Positions 1 through 6,759 of a DNA stretch of 8,878 bases are shown one piece after another. Each line of letters opens with the position of its first letter. Within the stretch, counting starts at the first letter, position 1. Source of the DNA: Chloroflexota bacterium (GTDB lineage Bacteria; Chloroflexota; Anaerolineae; Anaerolineales; Anaerolineaceae); contig JAGVUS010000230.1 of the NCBI GenBank assembly GCA_019136175.1, positions 1 to 8,878 of the forward strand. The letters are read 5' to 3'. A program made the position numbers and the translations under genes. The notes under the pieces are model-generated. The model was given only the letters and a program-made list of their open reading frames with translations, did not search any database and had not been told where the DNA came from.

Positions 1-2
1 CC

Positions 3-698
3 TTCGTGGACGGCTTGCTGCCCTTCCTCGCCAGCGCCATCCCCGGCTGGGGGACGCTGGACCTGTACAACCTGCTGGAGGATTCCCCCACCCTTGCGGC
101 GCTGGAAACCGCCGCCCGCAGGATGGGCTGGGGCTATGCCGCCGGGCAGATTTCCCATGCCCCCACCATCCACCTCCCCGGCGACTGGGAGACCTACCTT
201 GCCGGGATTGACAAGAAGCAGCGCCACGAAATCCGCCGCAAGATGCGCCGCCTGGAGGAATCCGGCGTGCCCGCCCGCTGGTACATCGTCCAGGATGCCG
301 CCGGGCTGGAGGGTGAAATTGACGCCTTCCTGGCGTTGATGGAGCAGGACCCCGCCAAGGCGGCGTTCCTCACCCCCGCCATGCGCCAGCAGATGCGCCT
401 GGCGCTGCGCTGCGCCTTTGCGGAGGGCTGCCTGCAGCTTGCCTTCCTGGAAATTGACGGCGGAAAAGCCGCCGCCTACCTCAGCTTTGATTACCTCAAC
501 CGCCTGTGGATCTATAACTCCGGGCTGGATCGCTCCTTCATGGAATATTCGCCCGGCTGGGTGCTGCTGGGCTACCTGTTGAAATGGGCAAACGAAAACC
601 AGCGCACCGAGTTCGATTTTATGCGCGGCAATGAGGAATACAAGTACCGCTTCGGCGCGGTGGATCGTTTTGTGCTGCGCGCCGTCGTCACGCGCTGA
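3..698 (+). CDS. BioF2/CelD-type GNAT acetyltransferase, 5' end cut off by window
   Basis: The reading frame is open to the left edge (a Phe codon lies directly before the first GTG), so the true start is probably outside the window. Visible features: a basic helix KKQRHEIRRKMRRLEESG at about residues 69-86 (counting from the GTG at 6), and near the C-terminus EFDFMRGNEEYKYRFG. Both are hallmarks of the BioF2-like/Acetyltransf_6 GNAT domain (CelD/BcsL group), in which the second motif lies in the acyl-CoA fold. Members transfer acyl groups in polysaccharide or cell-surface metabolism; the substrate here cannot be told. Family members are usually 330-400 residues, so the N-terminal GNAT-like half is probably missing here. 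The gene is strongly GC-rich (37 of 60 bases at 181-240), unlike the genes that follow. It ends at TGA 696-698, just before the fluoride-riboswitch leader, and is probably unrelated in function to that locus. Confidence 0.82.
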   Translation, partial: FVDGLLPFLASAIPGWGTLDLYNLLEDSPTLAALETAARRMGWGYAAGQISHAPTIHLPGDWETYLAGIDKKQRHEIRRKMRRLEESGVPARWYIVQDAAGLEGEIDAFLALMEQDPAKAAFLTPAMRQQMRLALRCAFAEGCLQLAFLEIDGGKAAAYLSFDYLNRLWIYNSGLDRSFMEYSPGWVLLGYLLKWANENQRTEFDFMRGNEEYKYRFGAVDRFVLRAVVTR

Positions 699-735
699 CC
701 TGCAGAACCGAAAAAATGAGGTATAATTTTAACAA
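699..735 (+). promoter_or_regulatory. Probable promoter for the left fluoride-riboswitch transcript
   Basis: A perfect TATAAT lies at 722-727, preceded by an AT-rich run. The best -35 candidate (CCTGCA at 699-704, 17-nt spacing) is poor, so the promoter may depend on the -10 element. Initiation about 7 nt downstream would put the transcript start near 734, a little before the aptamer at 750, which is the geometry expected for a transcriptional riboswitch. Confidence 0.6.
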
Positions 736-741
736 GTTCAT

Positions 742-796
742 CTTCAAAAGGCGATGAAGCTCGCCAAAAACGTCACCAGACTGATAGCTTCTACTG
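742..796 (+). promoter_or_regulatory. Fluoride riboswitch aptamer (crcB motif), left copy
   Basis: This is the fluoride-sensing aptamer of the leader upstream of the mutS-like genes. The first hairpin is GGCG (750-753) with CGCC (762-765), and its loop holds GAAGCT (756-761). A conserved A-rich segment AAAAAC follows, then a short hairpin GTC (772-774)/GAC (779-781), then the family signature CTGATAGCTTCTACTG. The loop GAAGCT is a perfect complement of AGCTTC at 786-791, giving the required pseudoknot. Order, spacing and the CTGATNGCNTCTACTG tail match the Thermotoga fluoride aptamer as I remember it. In this family, fluoride bound through Mg2+ stabilises the pseudoknot and turns expression on. 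Confidence 0.93.
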
Positions 797-826
797 GAAA
801 ATTCCAACAGTAGAAGCTTTTTGTTT
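787..826 (+). terminator. Intrinsic terminator, expression platform of left fluoride riboswitch
   Basis: A perfect 10-bp stem pairs GCTTCTACTG (787-796) with CAGTAGAAGC (808-817) around an 11-nt loop, followed by TTTTTGTTT. The 5' arm contains AGCTTC bases that the aptamer needs for its pseudoknot (786-791). The two structures are therefore mutually exclusive: without fluoride the terminator forms, with fluoride read-through is expected. Confidence 0.9.
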
Positions 827-904
827 CCCAGCCAGCCGGTCTGTCAAAATCAGCACCGGGGCTGGGCGGAACAGTGGAGAAAAGGGATGATGGACCCCCA
901 GCCC
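827..904 (+). promoter_or_regulatory. Leader hairpin with alternative partner next to the mutS ribosome site
   Basis: Between the riboswitch terminator and the start codon, CCCAGCC (827-833) plus CCGGT (836-840) can pair with ACCGG (855-859) plus GGCTGGG (860-866). This is a 12-bp hairpin with a 2-nt bulge and a 14-nt loop. The strand GGGCTGGG (859-866) can instead pair with CCCAGCCC (897-904), which ends one base before the Shine-Dalgarno stretch. Two exclusive folds are thus possible. The pairing is visible in the sequence; any function is inference. Confidence 0.45.
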
Positions 905-905
905 T

Positions 906-912
906 GGAAGGA
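906..912 (+). promoter_or_regulatory. Ribosome binding site that fixes the first mutS-like start
   Basis: GGAAGGA lies 7 nt before the ATG at 920. It selects this ATG (protein MTFYSILF...) over the in-frame TTG at 821, which lies inside the terminator tail and has no such site. Confidence 0.75.
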
Positions 913-919
913 TTGTGCC

Positions 920-2050
920 ATGACTTTTTACAGCATCCTTTTTGAGAACGAATCCGATCGCGTGGAGGAAGTTCAGGATCCCCCCGTGTACTTTCCTGAT
1001 TTAAACCTGGACCAGGTGGTGAACGCAATTACGCACGGCAGGCAGGAATACCAGTTAAAGCCGTTTTTCTATACCCCCCTGCAATCCATGCAAACCATCT
1101 CCTACCGCCAGGAAATTGCCCGGGACCTGGAAAACCCGCCCCTGCTGGAGATGATCCGATCTTTTGGGCGCAAGATGAGCACCATGCGCCGGTACCTTGG
1201 CATGCTTGCCAATCTTCAATATCCCTATCACATTAAGGGCTGGATCCTGGAAGCTGCTCTCCAATACTGCAATGCCATCACCAGCCTTGCGGAGGATTTG
1301 CACAATGTACAGCTTGCTTCCCGGGGAATGCAGCTGCTGCGCCAGTTCCTGGAAGAATACACCCGTTCGCCGGACTTTCTCACCCTCCAAACAGATGCCT
1401 TGGACATCAAGGAAAAATTGCAGTCCATCCAGTACAGCATCATCATCAGGGGCAACAGCGTCCGGGTGCAAAAATACAACGGCGAAATGGATTACAGTGA
1501 AGATGTGGGGCGGACATTTGAGAAGTTCCAGCAAGGCGAAGTCAAGGATTACACCGTTGCGCTGGCAGTGGGTTCGGGCATGAACCATGTGGAAGCTCAA
1601 ATCCTAGATTTTGTGGTGAAGCTGTTCCCGGAGGTGTTTTCCCAGCTGGATGAATTTTATGAAAGGCACAGGCATTTCTTAAATCCAACCATCCGGGTTT
1701 TTGACCGCGAAATCCAGTTTTATGTAGCATACCTTGATTACATCAACTTCATCCAGTGGAAGGGATTAAAATTTTGCTTTCCCGAAATCACCCAAGCGGA
1801 CAAGGAAATCTACAGCCGGGATGGTTTTGACATTGCCCTGGCATATCAACGCCGGGGCAAATTCACTATCTCGCCAGCCTGGGATGTCCTGTGCCGGGTA
1901 AACAAGCGCGCCTGTTCCTGTTTGACCAGATTTTTACGCACTTTGAAACCGAGGAGGATATCCGCAACCTGCGCGGAAAACTGCAGGATGATCTGGTGCG
2001 AATCCACACCATCCTGGACCAGGCATCGCCGAACAGCATTGTTATCATGA
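920..2050 (+). CDS. MutS-like protein 1, N-terminal fragment (lever/core domains)
   Basis: The 376-residue frame begins at ATG 920 behind GGAAGGA. Residues 1-308 are typical of the first member of a paired MutS-like family: MTFYSILF at the start, then DLNLDQVVNAI and LKPFFYTPL, and helical core/lever segments up to GFDIALA. From about residue 310 the frame has slipped, and the remaining roughly 66 residues (rich in Arg, Cys, Ser and Trp) are out-of-frame translation that should not be read as protein. It lacks the ATPase domain. It is the first gene after the left fluoride riboswitch. MutS homologues are, to my knowledge, among the genes reported downstream of crcB-motif RNAs. If really expressed it could only be a DNA-binding or partner subunit; more likely it is a damaged gene. 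Confidence 0.75.
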   Translation: MTFYSILFENESDRVEEVQDPPVYFPDLNLDQVVNAITHGRQEYQLKPFFYTPLQSMQTISYRQEIARDLENPPLLEMIRSFGRKMSTMRRYLGMLANLQYPYHIKGWILEAALQYCNAITSLAEDLHNVQLASRGMQLLRQFLEEYTRSPDFLTLQTDALDIKEKLQSIQYSIIIRGNSVRVQKYNGEMDYSEDVGRTFEKFQQGEVKDYTVALAVGSGMNHVEAQILDFVVKLFPEVFSQLDEFYERHRHFLNPTIRVFDREIQFYVAYLDYINFIQWKGLKFCFPEITQADKEIYSRDGFDIALAYQRRGKFTISPAWDVLCRVNKRACSCLTRFLRTLKPRRISATCAENCRMIWCESTPSWTRHRRTALLS

Positions 2051-2340
2051 ACGAAATTTTCAATTCCACCACCCTCAAGGATGCTGTTTTTCTGGGCAGG
2101 AAGATCATGGAACAAATTATCCAGCTTGATTTACTGTGTGTCTGTGTTACTTTCATTGAGGAGCTTGCTGCCCTGGGAGAAAAGACGGTCAGCATGGTCA
2201 GCACTGTGGTGCCGGATAACCCCACAGAACGAACATACAAGATCGTCCGCAAACCTGCCGATGGGCTGTCCTATGCACTCTGCATTGCAGAGAAACACCG
2301 CCTGACCTATTCTGCAATCAAGGAGAGAATTCAGCAATGA
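1891..2340 (+). CDS. MutS-like protein 1, C-terminal ATPase fragment without Walker A
   Basis: The frame has a nominal GTG start at 1891, but conserved sequence reaches back to about 1855 (GQIHYLASLGCPVPG), so the GTG is merely the first start-like codon and not a natural start. Visible motifs: QARLFLFDQIFTHFE, then GKLQDDLVRIHTIL (signature region), the Walker B strand SIVIMNE followed by IFNSTTLKDA, then LLCVCVTFIEELA and KTVSMVSTVVPDNP, as in the C-terminal ATPase domain of this MutS-like group. The P-loop is absent, so this part alone cannot bind ATP normally. Its TGA overlaps the ATG of the next gene (ATGA at 2337-2340), an arrangement for coupled translation. That makes loss of the upstream frame relevant to the downstream gene as well. 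No convincing own ribosome site is seen. Confidence 0.7.
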   Translation: MPGKQARLFLFDQIFTHFETEEDIRNLRGKLQDDLVRIHTILDQASPNSIVIMNEIFNSTTLKDAVFLGRKIMEQIIQLDLLCVCVTFIEELAALGEKTVSMVSTVVPDNPTERTYKIVRKPADGLSYALCIAEKHRLTYSAIKERIQQ

Positions 2341-3836
2341 AAGCTTTCCTGATGTTCAAAGACCAGGATTTTCAATTACAGCAGCCCCTCCCTGCCAATG
2401 AAAAAGCATTGATCCAGGACCTGGAATTAAACACCCTCTTCCAGGCTATGTCGCTTGGTGATCCTTTTCTGCTGAGTGTGGCAAAACAGGCGGTTTTATC
2501 CAGCCTGGTGGACCCGGATGCCATCCGCTATCGCCAGGATATCTTAAGGGACTGCCTGAAAAATCCTGCCGTGGTGCGCGAAATCTACCAGATCCCAATT
2601 GATGCCATGGAGAACAAGCGAAGGCAGTGGATGGGCATCTTCAGCAGGTACCCCAGCGGAATCCTGGATAACTCCATCCAGCTGATGGAATTGTTTGTGG
2701 AAACGTTGAGGAAACTGCGCACCATCGCGGAAACACATGCCAGTTCCTTTGAATCGGAAGGCTTTACCCGGTTTTTTGCCATGATCCAGGCTGAGCTGGA
2801 CGATGAATATTTTGCCATTGTGGAAGATCACTTGAGGGAATTGAAATTCAAGGACGGCGTATTGATCAGTGCCTCGCTGGGAAAGGGCAATGAAGGCACC
2901 AATTATGTCCTGCGCAAACCGCTGGAGAAAACCAGTGGCTGGATTAAAAGCCTCTTTACGCGCAAGGAACCCTCCCATGTCTTTTATATTCACGAAAGGG
3001 ATGAGCATGGCGCCCGCGCCCTTTCAGACCTGCGCGACCGGGGAATTAACCTGGCAGCCAATGCGCTGGCGCAATCCGCTGACCACATCGACAACTTCCT
3101 CAACATGCTGCGGGTGGAGCTTGCATTCTATATCGGCTGTCTCAATCTGCACGATCAGCTCAGCCGGATGGAAAATCCGCTCTGCTTCCCCACTCCTGCA
3201 CCTGCCAATGAGCGAAGGCACACCAGCCAGGGGTTGTATGACATCTGCCTGGCGCTAACAATGAAGCAAAAAATCGTAGGCAATGAGTTGAGGGCTGATT
3301 TTAAAAACCTGGTGATGATTACAGGAGCCAACCAGGGAGGGAAATCCACCTTCCTGCGCAGCATTGGACTTTCGCAACTGATGATGCAATGCGGCATGTT
3401 CGTTGCAGCGGAAGCATTCCACGCCAATGTCGCTGCGGGGATTTTCACCCATTACCGGCGCAAGGAAGATGCGTCCATGAAAAGCGGTAAACTGGATGAA
3501 GAGCTGGGTCGCATGAGCAGCATTGTGGATGCTTTATCCCCCCACTCCCTGGTGTTGTTTAATGAGTCTTTTGCTGCCACCAATGAGCGGGAAGGCTCCG
3601 AGATTGCCCGCCAGATCACCACCGCCCTGCTGGATATGCACATCAAGGTCTTTTTTGTAACCCACATGTACGAGTTCGCCCACACCTGTTATGAGAAAAA
3701 ACAGGATGATGCCCTTTTCCTGAAAGCGGAAAGGAAGGCGGGCGGCAGGCGAACCTATAAACTGGTGCTGGGAGAACCCTCACAGACCAGCCATGGGGAG
3801 GATGTGTACCAGGTTGTCTTTGGCAGGAAGGAATGA
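2337..3836 (+). CDS. MutS-like protein 2, intact MutS-family ATPase
   Basis: This is an intact 499-residue MutS-related ATPase. It lacks the mismatch-recognition domain of true MutS (about 850 residues) and consists of a helical core followed by the ATPase domain. Motifs: Walker A GANQGGKST at 330-338, signature segment SMKSGKLDEELGRMSS at about 380-396, Walker B strand SLVLFNES (Asn409-Glu410), and the H-loop-like VTHMYEFAH. ATG 2337 overlaps the stop of the preceding gene, and AAGGAG sits about 11 nt upstream. MutS ATPases work as dimers with composite sites, so this protein and the preceding one were probably a heterodimer; with partner 1 lacking its P-loop it may act alone. The gene is in the transcript controlled by the left fluoride riboswitch. 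The role in fluoride stress is unknown. It ends facing the P-type ATPase gene, 42 nt away. Confidence 0.88.
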   Translation: MKAFLMFKDQDFQLQQPLPANEKALIQDLELNTLFQAMSLGDPFLLSVAKQAVLSSLVDPDAIRYRQDILRDCLKNPAVVREIYQIPIDAMENKRRQWMGIFSRYPSGILDNSIQLMELFVETLRKLRTIAETHASSFESEGFTRFFAMIQAELDDEYFAIVEDHLRELKFKDGVLISASLGKGNEGTNYVLRKPLEKTSGWIKSLFTRKEPSHVFYIHERDEHGARALSDLRDRGINLAANALAQSADHIDNFLNMLRVELAFYIGCLNLHDQLSRMENPLCFPTPAPANERRHTSQGLYDICLALTMKQKIVGNELRADFKNLVMITGANQGGKSTFLRSIGLSQLMMQCGMFVAAEAFHANVAAGIFTHYRRKEDASMKSGKLDEELGRMSSIVDALSPHSLVLFNESFAATNEREGSEIARQITTALLDMHIKVFFVTHMYEFAHTCYEKKQDDALFLKAERKAGGRRTYKLVLGEPSQTSHGEDVYQVVFGRKE

Positions 3837-3878
3837 AACAGACCGGCGTTGGAAGATTGCCCTTCCCGGGGAGCGGCT

Positions 3879-5606
3879 TCAAAGTGACAGGATGAATGCC
3901 CAGCCAACCATGCCTGCCACAGATCCCGCCAGGATCAATCTTTGGATCTGCCGAATGGTTGCCATTCCGATCTGAATCCGATGGGAGCTTTCCAGCAGGA
4001 GCAGGAGATCGGTCAGGTCATTCAGCAGGACGTCCGCCAGCTTTCTGGCGATGGCGGAGCTGTTGCTGCGAAAGGAAATCCCAATGTCTGCCACTTTGAG
4101 GGCAATTGCATCATTGGGTCCATCTCCCACCATGGCAACCCGATACCCCTGCTGTTGAAACAGCCGGATCAGGATTGCTTTTTGGGAGGGAATCAGTTTT
4201 GCATAAATGGCACAATGGACAGACTGCCTGGCAACTTCCGATAATTCCATGTGGTTGATCATCCTGCCCGTCATGCAGGCGCGGGAGTGGGAGATCAGAC
4301 CACTCTCCATTCCAATTCTGACCGCACTTTCAGGTCGGTCACCTGTCAGCATACAGTTGCGGATGCCATACCGCTCCGCACCCTCCATTGTCCGCCGGGC
4401 TCCGGGGTGCAGGGAATTTTCCAGTTCCACCAGGCATAAAAATGTGTATCCTGCGGGGGTCTGTTCCACAGATTCACGGCTGTAAGCCAGGGCAATGGCG
4501 GAATTGCCTTTTTGATGGATGCTGGTTGCCTGGCTGCGAACAGATAGCCAGAACCCGATATCCATCCTTTGCCGGGTTCCCAAAGCTGTGGAGAATTCGT
4601 TGCACATTCCCAGGATGATTTCCGGATCCCCTTTTGCAAAGTAATATTGCCCGCCGCCGTCTTCCTGAAATCCACAAGCCATATAACGATTTTCTGAATC
4701 AAAGGGCAGGTCATAGATGCGGTGGAACCGGGTGGCAAGGCGGTTAAAATCCATGCCATTTTGTTCTGCAAAGGACAGAATTGCCCGGTCAATGGGATTT
4801 GCCTGCCCGATCTTGTGAAGATACTGCACGTCATTGCACAAGGCACAGGTCAACCCAATCAGATTTGCAAAGTTGTGATCCAGCTGTTGAAAGATGGTGG
4901 CGGCAGCATGTGTCCCATCGGGAAAATGAAAGTTCCGAACTTCCATGTTGCGGGTGGTGATGACGCCGGTTTTGTCAAAACAGATCATCTTGAGCTGGTG
5001 GAAATTCACCAGCACACCGGGGGTGCGGATTTGTATTTGTTGCTTTTCCAGCTGATGGATTTCGCGGGAAACCAGCCTGTCCAGAAACAACTGGCTGTCC
5101 TGCATTGCAACCAGGAGGATGGACAGAATCGACCAGACCAGTAGAATCCACCAATCCTTGCTGGAATTTGCCAGAATGAAAACCAGGGCAGGCACCATCA
5201 ATCCGATTGCAATGAAGCGGGATATTTTCAGGGGCTGTCTTTGGGGAACCCGTGACTGCCGCTCCTGTTTGAGAATTTGTCCATACTCCGATTGTTCTCC
5301 AACCGCAACCGCAATGCCTTTCCCGGTTCCCCTGGTCACCCGGCTGCCTTTGTAGATCAAACCACCCTCGTCATCAACCATCCTGGCAACCGGCATGATT
5401 TCACCGGTGACATCAAATTCATCAATTTCCAAACCCCGGGCTTCCACAAGTTGCATGTCCGCCGGGACCATATCCCCCGCTTGCAGGACAACCACATCCC
5501 CCTGGTGCAGATCATCCTCCACAATATTGACCAGGATGCCGTCCCTCACCACGGTAACAGGGTTGCCGTTCATGCCTCCATCATTCTCATGGTTTGAATT
5601 GTTCAT
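3879..5606 (-). CDS. P-type ATPase-like protein with most of the membrane domain missing
   Basis: The protein has 575 residues from ATG 5606. It starts inside the actuator domain (GDVVVLQAGDMVPAD at 36-50, TGE at 67-69). Two hydrophobic segments follow (about 130-148 and 152-170), then the phosphorylation site DKTG (Asp211), nucleotide-domain elements (ALCND about 255-259, PFDSE 301-305, KGDPE 325-329), TGD 421-423, GDGPND 494-499 and one last hydrophobic segment at about 553-573. P2-type pumps have about 850-900 residues and ten helices. Here M1-M2 and M6-M10 are absent, the PEGL ion-site motif expected in M4 is replaced by an AMQDSQLF stretch, and the usual DKTGT reads DKTGV. It is probably not an ion pump; a phosphatase, sensor or decayed paralogue is possible. 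It is third in a same-strand group behind enolase. I prefer the ATG at 5606 because the TTG at 5732 lies inside the upstream gene. Confidence 0.8.
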   Translation of the reverse strand: MNNSNHENDGGMNGNPVTVVRDGILVNIVEDDLHQGDVVVLQAGDMVPADMQLVEARGLEIDEFDVTGEIMPVARMVDDEGGLIYKGSRVTRGTGKGIAVAVGEQSEYGQILKQERQSRVPQRQPLKISRFIAIGLMVPALVFILANSSKDWWILLVWSILSILLVAMQDSQLFLDRLVSREIHQLEKQQIQIRTPGVLVNFHQLKMICFDKTGVITTRNMEVRNFHFPDGTHAAATIFQQLDHNFANLIGLTCALCNDVQYLHKIGQANPIDRAILSFAEQNGMDFNRLATRFHRIYDLPFDSENRYMACGFQEDGGGQYYFAKGDPEIILGMCNEFSTALGTRQRMDIGFWLSVRSQATSIHQKGNSAIALAYSRESVEQTPAGYTFLCLVELENSLHPGARRTMEGAERYGIRNCMLTGDRPESAVRIGMESGLISHSRACMTGRMINHMELSEVARQSVHCAIYAKLIPSQKAILIRLFQQQGYRVAMVGDGPNDAIALKVADIGISFRSNSSAIARKLADVLLNDLTDLLLLLESSHRIQIGMATIRQIQRLILAGSVAGMVGWAFILSL

Positions 5607-5649
5607 TGGATTGTATTCCGGTTTCTCATTGGTGCAGTGTGGAAAGCCA

Positions 5650-6069
5650 TCAACCCGTATATCGATCCCAAAAATCTGTTGGATGATTTTGCGATAATTG
5701 CTCCAGCAGGTGCTTTGCCAGGTTTGAAACAAGCGTGGATGGATGATTTACAGCCTGTTCCAGCAATACAGTCCGCATGGGATGCTGGATTTTTACCACA
5801 GCCAGTAAAACTGTTCGAAGGAAAAAATAATCCGTTTCTTCACTCTGCAGAATTTCGAGAAACGCCGGGATTGCCCGCTGGCTTTCCAGGTTTCCCAGGA
5901 TCTGGGCTGCCATCATGCGGCGTTCGGGGATGGGATGATGGAGGGCATGGAGCAGCTTGTCTTCAAATGCAAGCTGGTCAAACGCATCCAGCACATATCC
6001 GCAACTGGGACAGATGTGGATTTTCTCAGTAATCCTTGTCCAGCAATTGGGACAGTAAAACGTCAACAT
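5650..6069 (-). CDS. Small zinc-ribbon plus HEAT-like repeat protein
   Basis: The protein has 139 residues. It opens with a zinc ribbon, Cys6-x2-Cys9 and Cys20-x2-Cys23 (YCPNCW and ICPSCGYV), and continues with paired helices of HEAT type (RRMMAAQILGNLESQRAIPAFLEIL at about 50-74, then a second less regular unit to about 125). No signal peptide or membrane helix is seen, so it is probably a cytosolic protein-protein adaptor. It starts 12 nt after the stop of the phosphatase gene and ends 43 nt before the preferred start of the P-type ATPase-like gene, so the three genes probably form one unit. No clear Shine-Dalgarno precedes ATG 6069. I do not recognise a named family for the combination. 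Confidence 0.72.
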   Translation of the reverse strand: MLTFYCPNCWTRITEKIHICPSCGYVLDAFDQLAFEDKLLHALHHPIPERRMMAAQILGNLESQRAIPAFLEILQSEETDYFFLRTVLLAVVKIQHPMRTVLLEQAVNHPSTLVSNLAKHLLEQLSQNHPTDFWDRYTG

Positions 6070-6081
6070 ATCGGAAAGGAC

Positions 6082-6696
6082 TTAGCCAGCCAGATGGCAG
6101 GTGTCATTCATGGTGACAATGGTGAAATCATCCGCATCTCTTTCCAGGATATTGATGGCACAGGGATCCTGGCGCAAATGCCAGAAACGGTGATTTCCCA
6201 GCCCCAAAGCCCCCAAAAGGATAAGCCGGTTGACCACCGTATGGCTCACCAGCACAATCTGCTGGTCAGGATGGGATGTGCACAGGGAATGCACAGAGGA
6301 TCGTGCGCGGCTTTGCACTTCTTGCAGGGTTTCTCCACCAGGGATGCGGGCTTGATCCGGGGTTTTATACCATTCGGCAAGCAGGTGCGCCCATTGCTGC
6401 CCAACCTCTGCCGGGGTCAACCCCTGCCATGCGCCATAATCAATATCCACCAATCCATCCACGATCTGGACTGCAAGGCTGCACGCCCCGGCAATTTTTT
6501 CCGCCGTCTGGATGGCGCGGCTGAGCGGGCTTGCATAGACTGCTGCGGGTTTCCAGCAGGCAGCAATCCGCATGGCAGTTTTTCTTGCCTGTTCCAAGCC
6601 GATATCATTTAAGGGGAGATCCACCCGCCCCCGAAAGTGTTCCACCCGGTTCCATTCTGTTTGCCCGTGGCGTACAAGGATGATGATGGTTGTCAT
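6082..6696 (-). CDS. Histidine phosphatase family protein (phosphoglycerate mutase-like)
   Basis: The protein has 204 residues. The catalytic loop LVRHGQTEWN is at 7-16 (Arg9, nucleophile His10), with the substrate loop FRGRVDLPLN, SPLSRAIQTA with Arg60, and VSH with His152. The acid position usually seen as Glu in the E-x-x-x-G-x-WEG motif reads DIDYGAWQG (Asp84), a conservative change. The length and the FRGR-DLPLN form point to a PhoE/CobC-type phosphatase and not a true 2,3-bisphosphoglycerate-dependent mutase (about 230-250 residues); an alpha-ribazole phosphatase label would be possible but has no pathway support here. It lies 63 nt downstream of enolase on the same strand, separated by an intrinsic terminator. 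Its ATG at 6696 follows a purine-rich GAAGGATTGGCGAG stretch. Phosphoglycerate-type enzymes act one step before enolase, so the pairing may be meaningful, but this is inference. Confidence 0.86.
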   Translation of the reverse strand: MTTIIILVRHGQTEWNRVEHFRGRVDLPLNDIGLEQARKTAMRIAACWKPAAVYASPLSRAIQTAEKIAGACSLAVQIVDGLVDIDYGAWQGLTPAEVGQQWAHLLAEWYKTPDQARIPGGETLQEVQSRARSSVHSLCTSHPDQQIVLVSHTVVNRLILLGALGLGNHRFWHLRQDPCAINILERDADDFTIVTMNDTCHLAG

Positions 6697-6708
6697 CTCG
6701 CCAATCCT

Positions 6709-6743
6709 TCAAAAAAGGGTGGCGGAATCAACCGCCACCCTTT
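6709..6743 (-). terminator. Intrinsic terminator after enolase
   Basis: Read on the minus strand, AAAGGGTGGCGG (complement of 6732-6743) pairs with CCGCCACCCTTT (complement of 6714-6725) around a 6-nt loop, and TTTTTT follows. This 12-bp perfect stem should end most transcripts from the enolase operon. The plus-strand reading lacks a good T-run (TTTCCTGTT), so it acts mainly on the minus strand. The next gene starts only 13 nt beyond it. Confidence 0.88.
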
Positions 6744-6759
6744 CCTGTTCCCGGAATAA

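Larger units (their letters stand above)
920..2340 (+). pseudogene. First MutS-like ATPase gene as a whole, broken by a P-loop deletion and frameshift
   Basis: Taken together, 920-1855 in one frame and 1855-2340 in the next encode nearly all of one MutS-like protein, colinear with the family. The segment that should hold the stretch from the end of the core domain through Walker A (a GPNQGGKTT-type loop) is absent at about 1844-1857. The frame change implies a missing length of 3n+1 nt. Compared with family members I recall, about 38-41 codons are gone. Everything on both sides is well conserved, so the loss is recent or an assembly error. The two reading frames are listed separately. Confidence 0.75.

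Noticed and set aside
1055..1600. Minus-strand open frame of 181 codons inside the first mutS-like gene
   Set aside because: The plus-strand frame is conserved MutS-like sequence; the antisense frame shows no family features.
1841..1900. Programmed frameshifting in the first mutS-like gene
   Set aside because: The P-loop segment itself is absent in all frames, so shifting the frame could not restore the domain; there is also no slippery heptamer or obvious stimulatory structure.
3837..3878. Possible bidirectional terminator between the convergent genes (GGAAG/CTTCC)
   Set aside because: Only a 5-bp stem with no T-run on either strand; too weak to call.
5607..5732. Longer P-type ATPase-like start at TTG 5732
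   Set aside because: It begins inside the 3' end of the zinc-ribbon/HEAT gene and adds no P-type sequence; ATG 5606 is more plausible, though its ribosome site is weak.
5935..6612. Plus-strand open frame of 225 codons opposite the phosphatase and zinc-ribbon genes
   Set aside because: The minus strand carries clear RHG and CxxC motifs; the plus-strand translation has no recognisable domain.
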